This document shows, piece after piece, positions 1-6,191 of a DNA stretch of 6,191 nt (within the stretch, counting starts at the first letter, position 1; each line of letters starts with the position of its first letter). The notes under the pieces were generated by a model, which had not been told where the DNA came from, did no database searches, and saw only the letters and a list, made by a program, of their open reading frames with translations. The stretch lies in the NCBI GenBank assembly GCA_964563975.1, contig CAZLZJ010000090.1:1-6191 (forward strand), given 5' to 3'. This DNA comes from JAAYJR01 sp964563975 (lineage in GTDB: Bacteria; Bacteroidota; Bacteroidia; Bacteroidales; Prolixibacteraceae). The translations under genes and the position numbers were made by a program.

Positions 1-1282
1 CTTCCAAGTGTGCCTTCACGCGGCGTGTCACTTCATCGGTAAAAACAATATCGTCAGGGATTACAAGTACTTTATATTTACTCCAGTCGGAGTAGGTTGT
101 TACAACATCAAACTGCTGATATAGTTCGCTTAGCATTCTCACAGCGCTTTTAAGTTTTGCGTCACCACGGATAGAACCTATTTTCCTGGGAAATACAATA
201 GCTATTTCGGTAATATTTTTGGCATTATCAAACCAGGGTTCCATAGTTTGCAACTCTTTATAAATTTTTTCAACCCTGTCAAGGACTGCACTTTCCAAAT
301 CACCCCGGGGGTGAAAATGCCCGCCTACATTTGGTCTCATACCATTTGCAAGCCCGTAAAGCAATTCAGATTTAATGGCAGCTTCGGGTCTTAGTCCGCC
401 AAAGTCGCCCCAATTGTAAAACCTGCCTGTCATATTTAATATTGGCATATCTCCAAGTGTTCTTATATAGTGAGAAAGCACCGGCAGATATTCATAGCCC
501 CATGCTCCTGCAGGGAGACACTCTACCTCAAAATATGTGCTGAAATTTAGCTGCTCTTCATAGCCGGGGTTGTTGTGGTATATAAGCAGATTCGGATTAA
601 TTGCCGTAGCTGCATCATAAATATCTTTTGAAAGCCTTAGTGCTGAGAACTCTGCAAAATTGATTACTTCCTGCAGGTTTGTGTAGTCTATACCTTTTTC
701 TTTCATCTCTCTTACACAAACAGGGCAGACACAAGGAAAATTTTGAAGACAATCAATAAAAAATCCGGAAACCGGGTAGTTGGCGGCTATCTCTTCAACC
801 ATTGCAATCAGGTGGTCGCGGAAAGGAGAGTTAAAGCACATAGTTCTGACATATGGGGTCATCCGGGGTTCCCGGTATTCACGACCATCGAAATAAATTG
901 TATTCCAGTCGCGATGTTCCAAACTTTCTGCGCTGCTAATTCCTCCATTCAGATATGCAGTCAGGGCAATTCCTTTTCTTTTGCATGCATCAGCAAGCTG
1001 TCCGAACAGATCATACTTAAGAGATGGGTGCTTTATGCCTATTTTTGTATCATAGTAGGCCATTCCCAAATTGCACCGGGCGTGAAATGTAAGATAATCT
1101 ACCCCACAGGCTTTAAGTCTGTCAGTGAACTCTTCAGCATCAAATGTTTCACCAACATCAGGGCAGGCAGGCATTGTGTGGTTATCGTAAAACATACAAT
1201 ACTTAGGCTGATGAATACCTTGTGACATTATAAAGGAGCTTGATACAATGGTGAGGAAGATAATTATTGCAAATCGTTTCAT
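1..1282 (-). CDS. Secreted GHL6/GH151-like glycoside hydrolase, N-terminal part (3' end outside window)
   Basis: The frame is open from an ATG at 1282-1280 to the window edge, giving 427 complete codons and no stop, so the C-terminal part is missing. Residues 1-20 (MKRFAIIIFLTIVSSSFIMS) look like a Sec signal peptide with no lipobox cysteine, which suggests a periplasmic protein. Residues about 25-345 read like a TIM-barrel glycosidase of the hypothetical glycosyl hydrolase 6 (GHL6) type. Landmarks are YLTFHARCNLG (63-73), LTAYLNGG (107-114), SGFFIDCLQNFPCVCPVC (172-189) with D177 and C184/C186/C189, the acidic FEVECLPAGAWGYEY (251-265), and GGHFHPRGDLE (320-330). From about residue 357 (ITEIAIVFPRK, then YKVLVIPDDIVFTDE at 403-417) it resembles the start of a beta-galactosidase-trimerization (Glyco_hydro_42M-like) domain. 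GH151 alpha-L-fucosidases share this layout as I recall it, but other activities such as galactosidase are possible. D177 is a candidate catalytic residue by position only. It follows a susC/susD pair, so its likely job is to trim imported glycan. No Shine-Dalgarno sequence precedes the ATG; the leader is A-rich. The gene call is firm; the family is moderately sure and the substrate unknown. Confidence 0.85.
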   Translation of the reverse strand, partial: MKRFAIIIFLTIVSSSFIMSQGIHQPKYCMFYDNHTMPACPDVGETFDAEEFTDRLKACGVDYLTFHARCNLGMAYYDTKIGIKHPSLKYDLFGQLADACKRKGIALTAYLNGGISSAESLEHRDWNTIYFDGREYREPRMTPYVRTMCFNSPFRDHLIAMVEEIAANYPVSGFFIDCLQNFPCVCPVCVREMKEKGIDYTNLQEVINFAEFSALRLSKDIYDAATAINPNLLIYHNNPGYEEQLNFSTYFEVECLPAGAWGYEYLPVLSHYIRTLGDMPILNMTGRFYNWGDFGGLRPEAAIKSELLYGLANGMRPNVGGHFHPRGDLESAVLDRVEKIYKELQTMEPWFDNAKNITEIAIVFPRKIGSIRGDAKLKSAVRMLSELYQQFDVVTTYSDWSKYKVLVIPDDIVFTDEVTRRVKAHLE

Positions 1283-1310
1283 GAGTTTTTTGGATTTTTT
1301 ATTCAAGCCT

Positions 1311-1341
1311 GTAAAATAATCAATAAAATATTCTGTAACAA
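1311..1341 (-). promoter_or_regulatory. Possible weak Bacteroidota-type promoter for the hydrolase-like gene
   Basis: Reading the minus strand, TTG at 1341-1339 is followed after 20 bases by TATTTTAC at 1318-1311, about 28 bases before the ATG at 1282. This partly matches the Bacteroidota primary-sigma pattern (TTG near -33 and TAnnTTTG near -7) but lacks the final TTTG. A second option is TTG at 1350-1348 with TATTTTAT at 1330-1323, spaced by 17 bases. The region is very A/T-rich, so chance matches are likely. The case rests mainly on position: it sits just after a terminator and just before a gene. Confidence 0.22.
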
Positions 1342-1363
1342 CTGTTTCAATAACTATGTGACT

Positions 1364-1428
1364 AAAAAAAGCAGACTATTTGCAATTTATCTAAACCTAT
1401 GGAGGTTTGATATACAAATAGTCTGCTT
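1364..1428 (-). terminator. Rho-independent terminator downstream of the susD-like gene
   Basis: A perfect 14-bp inverted repeat (AAGCAGACTATTTG at 1369-1382 and its complement at 1415-1428) begins 10 bases after the susD stop codon. On the minus-strand transcript the descending arm ends in CTGC and runs into seven U (1370-1364), the layout of an intrinsic terminator for leftward transcription. The 32-base loop folds further: AAACCT at 1393-1398 pairs with AGGTTT at 1403-1408 around a 4-base loop, and TATC at 1388-1391 pairs with GATA at 1409-1412, leaving one bulged base. The whole element is therefore a long, interrupted hairpin. On the plus strand the hairpin is followed by AATTAAAATA, a poor T-tract, so leftward function is favoured. 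Readthrough would make it an attenuator between susCD and the hydrolase-like gene. Confidence 0.82.
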
Positions 1429-1438
1429 AATTAAAATA

Positions 1439-3055
1439 TTAATAGCCGGGATTCTGTTCCAGACTTGGATTAATATTTATTTCAAAAATTGGTATAGGCA
1501 ATAATTCATATTTTGAATCGATGCTGCCTGTTTTATCGAGAACAATTTTATGTCCGCGATATTTACCTGTTTTTTCAACTGCAAATTTTGTATAGTTATC
1601 CGGATCATCAGTTAGTTTTAATCCGTAAAATTTTCTGTTTACGCGCTCTACGAATATTCCCCATCTGCGGATATCCCACCATCTGATAAAATGTTCCTGT
1701 GTGAATTCAATGCGTCTTTCATTACGGACTATTTCACGCAATTTTGCAGCATCGGTCTCTGTAACAGGAGGCATATTAATGGCTGCTCTTCCTCTTACTT
1801 TATTGATGGTTTCATCAAGTAAGCTTTGAGTAATAACATCACCTGCTTCCAACTTTGATTCAAGATAGCCAAGTAGAATTTCTGCATAGCGCATCCGAAT
1901 GATATTGTCGCCTGATGAACCTGCATCTCCGTCATAGTCTTCAGTAACCATTTTTTTCTGTCCGTAACCGGTTGCTCCGACAAGACTTTCCAATTCAGTT
2001 GTAGGATCATAAATTTTACCACGGAATTCAGTGTAAAATGGTAAAAATATACTTGCATATAGTCTTGGATCGCGGTTGTCAAATGGATTTTCAGGATCAT
2101 AGAGAGGTGATTCATCTATTGGCAGGCCATCATTCATCGGGAAAGCATCAATCAGATTTTGATAGAGGAAGCTTTCCGAGTATCCGCCAAAAAAGTCGGG
2201 ATGATAATTTCTCTGGTTTTGTTGATTTGGATAAAGTCCGGCAATACAGTTGGTGAACAGAATGTTCTCTTTATTGTTTTCCCCTCTTTCTTCAAAGAGT
2301 TCTTTGTAACGCGGGTCTATTTCATGCACTCCTAAATCTATAGCCGATTTAAATGCAGCAGCTGCATCACCCCATTTTTTCTGTTGCATCAATGTTCTGC
2401 CTTTAATTCCATAAGCAGCAGCTCTTACGATTCTGCCTCTTTCGGCATCCGGCCGTTCAGCCGGCAGATCAGATGCACATGCAGTTAATTCATCGACGAT
2501 AAAATCCTGAACGGTGCTTAGAGGTGTTCTGCTTTGAGTATTTGCCTCTTCAATCGTCAGTACTTTTGTTATAAGAGGAACTGCACCGTGAAAGGCTGAA
2601 AGGTAAAAGTATTCGTAAGCTCTGATGAATCTGACTTCAGCTATATATTCAGCCTTTTTTGCTGCATCCATTTCAACCTGATCGATACTTTCAAGAAAGT
2701 AGTTACATTTGAATATTGTTTTATAGCTTCTGTTCCAGACAGCTGTCACAAGCTGTGTGTCTCCTTCTCTTACATATCCTGAATAGATAACTCCTACGGA
2801 GCCGTGCTTATAACCTGCATTGTCTGTCATACTTTCCATTATCAGATATTCATTATTGTAAGAGTTATTTCCAATATTGCTCATTTGATAACAACCGGTC
2901 AGCGCCAGCATGGCATGATTTTCATTTTTCCAAAAGGCAGCTTCTGATAGATCTGTCAGTGGTTGTTCATCCAGAAATTGTTCACATCCTGTTTGTCCTA
3001 ATAAAAGAATTGAAAAAACGGCTAAGAACAAACTTAATTTATTAAATAGTTTCAT
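1439..3055 (-). CDS. SusD/RagB-family glycan-binding surface lipoprotein
   Basis: This 538-residue protein has the normal length and layout of the SusD/RagB family: outer-membrane lipoproteins that bind a glycan outside the cell and close over the partner SusC channel. Residues 1-23 form a lipoprotein signal peptide with a hydrophobic core at 8-20 and the acylated cysteine at C24 (QTGC). The mature start CEQFLDEQP and TDLSEAAFW (34-42) are typical of the family. Residues about 24-230 form the N-terminal SusD-like region, including AEVRFIRAYEYFYLSAFHGA (139-158) and a TPR-like helix pair near 212-242. The C-terminal RagB/SusD domain contains RNERRIEFTQEHFIRWWDIR (444-463), RRWG (463-466) and the closing ELLPIPIFEININPSLEQNP (517-536) before the final GY. 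It lies 20 bases after the susC stop and is surely co-transcribed with it. The start has no Shine-Dalgarno sequence, only an A-rich leader, but the signal peptide begins right at this Met. The ligand cannot be deduced; sugar-contact residues vary in this family. Confidence 0.97.
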   Translation of the reverse strand: MKLFNKLSLFLAVFSILLLGQTGCEQFLDEQPLTDLSEAAFWKNENHAMLALTGCYQMSNIGNNSYNNEYLIMESMTDNAGYKHGSVGVIYSGYVREGDTQLVTAVWNRSYKTIFKCNYFLESIDQVEMDAAKKAEYIAEVRFIRAYEYFYLSAFHGAVPLITKVLTIEEANTQSRTPLSTVQDFIVDELTACASDLPAERPDAERGRIVRAAAYGIKGRTLMQQKKWGDAAAAFKSAIDLGVHEIDPRYKELFEERGENNKENILFTNCIAGLYPNQQNQRNYHPDFFGGYSESFLYQNLIDAFPMNDGLPIDESPLYDPENPFDNRDPRLYASIFLPFYTEFRGKIYDPTTELESLVGATGYGQKKMVTEDYDGDAGSSGDNIIRMRYAEILLGYLESKLEAGDVITQSLLDETINKVRGRAAINMPPVTETDAAKLREIVRNERRIEFTQEHFIRWWDIRRWGIFVERVNRKFYGLKLTDDPDNYTKFAVEKTGKYRGHKIVLDKTGSIDSKYELLPIPIFEININPSLEQNPGY

Positions 3056-3075
3056 AAGATTATTTTTTTAATTTT

Positions 3076-6000
3076 TTAAAAATTAATTTCAACACCCACT
3101 GAGTAGAGCTTTAAGAGTGGGAAGAATCTTCTTGTTCCACCTACTGCCATTTCAGGGTCGTAGCCTTTATAATACTTGGTTAATGTAAACAGGTTTTCAC
3201 CGGTTACATATAGCCTTGCTTTACCTATTGAAAGGTTATTCAGGAAATTGTCAGGTAAGTTGTATGAAACCTGAAGGTTTTTAAGCCTGATGAAGGTGGC
3301 ATCCCTGAACCAGTAATCAACCGGGTTTTGACGGTAGAAGTCGGTTGTGGTGATAACCATTCTTGGATATGAGGCATTGACATTTGGGTTTGCTTCAGTC
3401 CACCTGTTTTCGTAAGCTTCTCTTTGTATATTTCCATTATTGTCGAGAGGGAAGAAGTGCTCAATATTATTCATTGCTATTCTGCCACCTTCACCCTGGA
3501 ACAGCATGCTTACAGTAAGATTTTTATACCCTCCGTTAAGGGTGATGCCGTAAGTAGTAATAGGTAAGGGTTTGCCAATAACTGTCCTGTCATAACCGGA
3601 GTTTACCACTCCGTCAGGTTTACCGTCAGGACCACTTAAATCTAAGTATTTAATTCCTCCGGGTGTTGCCAGAAGATCAAATGGCTGTGTAGGAAGATTT
3701 GCAAGCTCGGCTTCATCTTTAATCAGGCCGTCAGACTTGTAGCCAAAAGAACTTCCAATCGGATAACCAATAAAGAGCCCTGTGTTTATGTCTTGTTCCA
3801 GATCTCCGTAAAGTTTAAGGACCTTATTGTTGACAAATGAAAGAACACCGGAAATACCATATGAAAAATCACCGGTTTTATTTCTGTATGCAAGATTGAA
3901 GTCCCATCCTCTGTTTTCAACCTCTCCGGCATTTGTTGCAGAAGGAGAAGCACCTAACATTTTGGAAACAGAAACATTGTAAAGAATATCTGATGTTTTT
4001 TTAATGAAATAATCTGCTATAAACTCCACTTTATTATCAAATAGTCCGACATCGATTCCGACATTGGAGATAGTGGTGGTTTCCCATCTTATTTCTTTGT
4101 TGGAAACAGTATTTACTGCAGCACCGGGAGCCATCTCATTTCCAAACGGATAATTTTGCCCCAAAGCAATAAGATCCTGATATGGATAGTTGCCGATCGC
4201 TTGGTTACCCAATTCTCCCCATGAACCACGCAACTTCAGGTTTGTAACTGTACCGGATTGCGGAAAAAATCCTTCTTCTGATATTCTCCAGGCTGCCGAA
4301 AAAGATGGAAAGAAGCCAAATTTATTTCCTTTGGGGAATCTTGAAGATCCGTCATATCTAAAATTAGTTTCTAACAGATATTTACCGCGGAAATCATAAT
4401 TTGCTCTTCCGAAGAATGATGCAAGAGTATTTCTTGTGGCAGATCCTCCCTGTGTGCCGCGTGCGGTTGATCCTGCATTGATTTCATGGATATCATTACT
4501 TGGCAGGTCATCACGAAAAGCGCTGATACCGTTGTAAGTATAGGCCTGCCCGGAAACACCGCCTAACACATTGATGGAGTGGCTGCCCCATGTGTTGTTG
4601 TAATTGGCAATGGCCTGTGTAGTTAAAGCATCGCTTTTACCCCATGATGTTGTTAAACTGTTAAGGTCAACTCCGTAATCAGGTGTAACTTTATATGAAC
4701 TGACGAAGCCTTTATATTGTGAATTGGCCAAAGTATAACCTGCCTGTCCGGTAAGAGTCAGATTATTTACAATTTCCCATGAAACTTCGGTATTTCCATA
4801 AAAATAGGACGTATAATTATGCATGAAACTTTTTGAATTCAGGTCAGCCTCAGGATGTAAACTTTCATTACGACCGTAGTAGCCATCTTCGGTAAATCCG
4901 GGAATGGAATTTGCATTTCTCATAGCACCTCTTACAATCCCACCTACTCCGGCTAATCCACTTCCGGTTGGCTGCTCATTGTTGTCTAAATATCCAAAAA
5001 GTTTGACACTTACTTTAAGATCATCATTTAATTTTGAATCAAGGTTAAGCCTGAGGTCATATCTGTCGTTGTAAGTTTTTTTAACTATACCCTGTTTGTC
5101 ATAAAAACCTGCAGAAAACAGATATTGTGTCTCTTTTGTTCCACCCTGGATGCCAACTGAATGTTTATGCTGAAAGCCGCGCCCTGAGCTAAAAAGATAA
5201 TCAATGTGGTCAAAATTCGGATATGCAGGATCATTTCCTGCTTTAAATTTTTGGATCTGTTCTGCACTGTACCTTGGAGCCTGCCCCATATTAGTATAAG
5301 CTTCATTTACTATTTCAGCATATTCCCATGAATTTACCATTTCGGGGATCATGGTTGGAACAGTTTTACTGAATGAAGAGTGGATCCTTATAACCGGTTT
5401 TCCTGATTCTCCACTTTTCGTTGTAACCAGAATAACACCATTTGCAGCTTTTGATCCGTAAATAGCTGCCGAAGAGGCATCCTTCAATATAGAAACGCTG
5501 GCAATGTCATCCGGGTCCAAATTGTCGAGTCCGGACTCAATACCATCCACAAGAATCAGAGGGGCAGTTCCGGCGCCACTAAAGGTTCCCTGTCCCCTGA
5601 TAAGCAGTGAAGCTCCGTCTTCAGTAGGGTTACCTGATGATTGTCTTACCTGAATACCACTCATTGCACCTTGCAACAGAAGTGAAGATTTTGTTACATT
5701 TCTTGCCTGAAGCTGTTCAGTGCTGACACTTGCCACTGATCCGGTAAGATTGACTTTTTTCTGAACCCCATAACCTACTGCAACAACTTCTTCAAGTCCT
5801 ATTACGTCTGTTACAAGAGTTACGTTAATGTTTGTCTGGTTTCCAACAATGATCTCCTGGGATCTCATTCCAACAAATGAGTATATGAGGGTGGCATTTG
5901 AAGGAACATTAGCAAGTGTATAATTACCGTCTACGTCAGTGACAGTTCCCTGTGTGGTTCCTTTAATCATAACTGTAACACCGGGAAGTGGTTGTCCGTC

Positions 6001-6162
6001 AGTATCGGTTATTTTACCTGAAACTGAACCTTGTCCGCTGAAAAGTTGTGATGCATTTGCTGTGCCCAGGCAGAATAAAAACAGCATTAACGCCATTTTA
6101 ATTCTTAATAAGTGTTTCTTAGATAGTCGGTTAGTTCCGACTTGTTTAGATACATTTTCCAT
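3076..6162 (-). CDS. SusC/RagA-family TonB-dependent outer-membrane glycan transporter
   Basis: A complete 1028-residue SusC-like receptor that imports oligosaccharides across the outer membrane using TonB-ExbBD energy. The signal peptide is unusual in having a basic stretch of about 22 residues before the hydrophobic core (MALMLFLFCLG, 23-33); cleavage is likely after ANA near residue 37. A carboxypeptidase-regulatory-like beta-sandwich spans about 46-118 (GSVSGKITDTDGQPLPGVTV at 45-64, DVDGNYTL at 76-83). The TonB-box-like segment EEVVAVGYG is at 124-132. The plug domain spans about 137-252 and carries the SusC/RagA signature LILVDGIESGLDNLDPDDIA (202-221) followed by LKDASSAAIYGSKAANGVIL (226-245). 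The rest is the 22-strand-type barrel, ending in SVGVEINF with the terminal Phe expected for BAM recognition. There is no N-terminal secretin/TonB (STN) domain, so coupling to an anti-sigma/ECF sigma pair is not expected. The gene is first in the visible operon, 20 bases before susD. Met1 is kept as the start, but Met23 is an alternative. Family call is near certain; the substrate is unknown. Confidence 0.97.
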   Translation of the reverse strand: MENVSKQVGTNRLSKKHLLRIKMALMLFLFCLGTANASQLFSGQGSVSGKITDTDGQPLPGVTVMIKGTTQGTVTDVDGNYTLANVPSNATLIYSFVGMRSQEIIVGNQTNINVTLVTDVIGLEEVVAVGYGVQKKVNLTGSVASVSTEQLQARNVTKSSLLLQGAMSGIQVRQSSGNPTEDGASLLIRGQGTFSGAGTAPLILVDGIESGLDNLDPDDIASVSILKDASSAAIYGSKAANGVILVTTKSGESGKPVIRIHSSFSKTVPTMIPEMVNSWEYAEIVNEAYTNMGQAPRYSAEQIQKFKAGNDPAYPNFDHIDYLFSSGRGFQHKHSVGIQGGTKETQYLFSAGFYDKQGIVKKTYNDRYDLRLNLDSKLNDDLKVSVKLFGYLDNNEQPTGSGLAGVGGIVRGAMRNANSIPGFTEDGYYGRNESLHPEADLNSKSFMHNYTSYFYGNTEVSWEIVNNLTLTGQAGYTLANSQYKGFVSSYKVTPDYGVDLNSLTTSWGKSDALTTQAIANYNNTWGSHSINVLGGVSGQAYTYNGISAFRDDLPSNDIHEINAGSTARGTQGGSATRNTLASFFGRANYDFRGKYLLETNFRYDGSSRFPKGNKFGFFPSFSAAWRISEEGFFPQSGTVTNLKLRGSWGELGNQAIGNYPYQDLIALGQNYPFGNEMAPGAAVNTVSNKEIRWETTTISNVGIDVGLFDNKVEFIADYFIKKTSDILYNVSVSKMLGASPSATNAGEVENRGWDFNLAYRNKTGDFSYGISGVLSFVNNKVLKLYGDLEQDINTGLFIGYPIGSSFGYKSDGLIKDEAELANLPTQPFDLLATPGGIKYLDLSGPDGKPDGVVNSGYDRTVIGKPLPITTYGITLNGGYKNLTVSMLFQGEGGRIAMNNIEHFFPLDNNGNIQREAYENRWTEANPNVNASYPRMVITTTDFYRQNPVDYWFRDATFIRLKNLQVSYNLPDNFLNNLSIGKARLYVTGENLFTLTKYYKGYDPEMAVGGTRRFFPLLKLYSVGVEINF

Positions 6163-6191
6163 AAAGTAAATTTTAAATAATTTAGAACTTT
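6163..6191 (-). other. A/T-rich leader of the susC-like gene (partial)
   Basis: Only 29 bases upstream of the susC-like ATG are in the window. They are almost all A/T and contain no Shine-Dalgarno sequence. They can be drawn as an imperfect hairpin: AAAGTAAATT at 6163-6172 pairs with AATTT at 6179-6183 and ACTTT at 6187-6191, with AGA bulged. Being nearly all A/T, this is weak and may be chance. No complete Bacteroidota promoter is visible, so the operon promoter must lie further upstream. Confidence 0.4.

Noticed and set aside
743..1225. 160-codon plus-strand open frame
   Set aside because: It lies entirely antisense to the hydrolase-like gene, whose translation gives a coherent signal peptide and glycosidase motifs. 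The plus-strand product resembles no recognisable family and has no credible start context.
1364..1428. The inverted repeat as an insertion-sequence end or recombination site
   Set aside because: A single hairpin with a U-tract on the coding strand just after a stop codon is fully explained as a terminator. No transposase, recombinase or second copy is visible in the window.
1795..2115. Minus-strand open frame in another phase inside susD
   Set aside because: It overlaps well-conserved SusD C-terminal domain sequence in a different phase, and its composition looks random.
2038..2256. Plus-strand open frame inside susD
   Set aside because: Antisense shadow of the SusD coding region with no recognisable protein features.
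3068..3086. Perfect 9-bp A/T inverted repeat spanning the susC stop (TTAATTTTT and its complement around one base)
   Set aside because: It is made only of A and T with a one-base centre, so it would be a very weak hairpin. It has no G/C stem and lies in a 20-base gap between two co-transcribed genes, so it is neither a credible terminator nor an operator.
5939..6169. Plus-strand open frame over the susC start
   Set aside because: Antisense to the signal peptide and regulatory-like domain of SusC; a shadow frame.
6163..6191. Imperfect A/T hairpin just before the susC start as a possible regulatory element
   Set aside because: Almost all A/T with a 3-base bulge and cut by the window edge; it cannot be told apart from chance in an A/T-rich leader.

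Overview
The window looks like a piece of a Bacteroidota chromosome. It holds a tandem SusC/SusD outer-membrane glycan-uptake pair, start codons preceded by A/T-rich leaders with no Shine-Dalgarno sequence, and AT-leaning intergenic DNA. The style of the SusC and SusD proteins fits the order Bacteroidales or a close relative, but the sequence alone does not settle genus or species.

All three genes lie on the minus strand and read from right to left. susC-like (6162 to 3076) comes first, then after 20 bases susD-like (3055 to 1439), then after 156 bases a secreted glycoside-hydrolase-like gene that starts at 1282 and runs off the left edge of the window with no stop. This third gene is open for 427 codons. 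The intergenic stretch 1283-1438 holds a strong intrinsic terminator (1364-1428) that follows susD, and possibly a weak promoter for the hydrolase-like gene. Only 29 bases lie upstream of susC, so the promoter of the operon is outside the window.

Together this is a fragment of a polysaccharide utilization locus (PUL). The SusD-like surface lipoprotein captures an oligosaccharide and lids the SusC-like TonB-dependent channel. The channel imports the glycan into the periplasm, and the exported glycosidase-like protein probably trims it there. The hydrolase resembles the hypothetical glycosyl hydrolase 6 (GHL6) type with a following beta-galactosidase-trimerization-like domain, an architecture that includes GH151-type alpha-fucosidases. 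The substrate cannot be read from the window.

No clearly novel system is visible. The points most worth a second look are the terminator that splits susCD from the hydrolase-like gene and the poorly characterised family of that enzyme. I saw no RNA genes, insertion sequences, CRISPR arrays or attachment sites.
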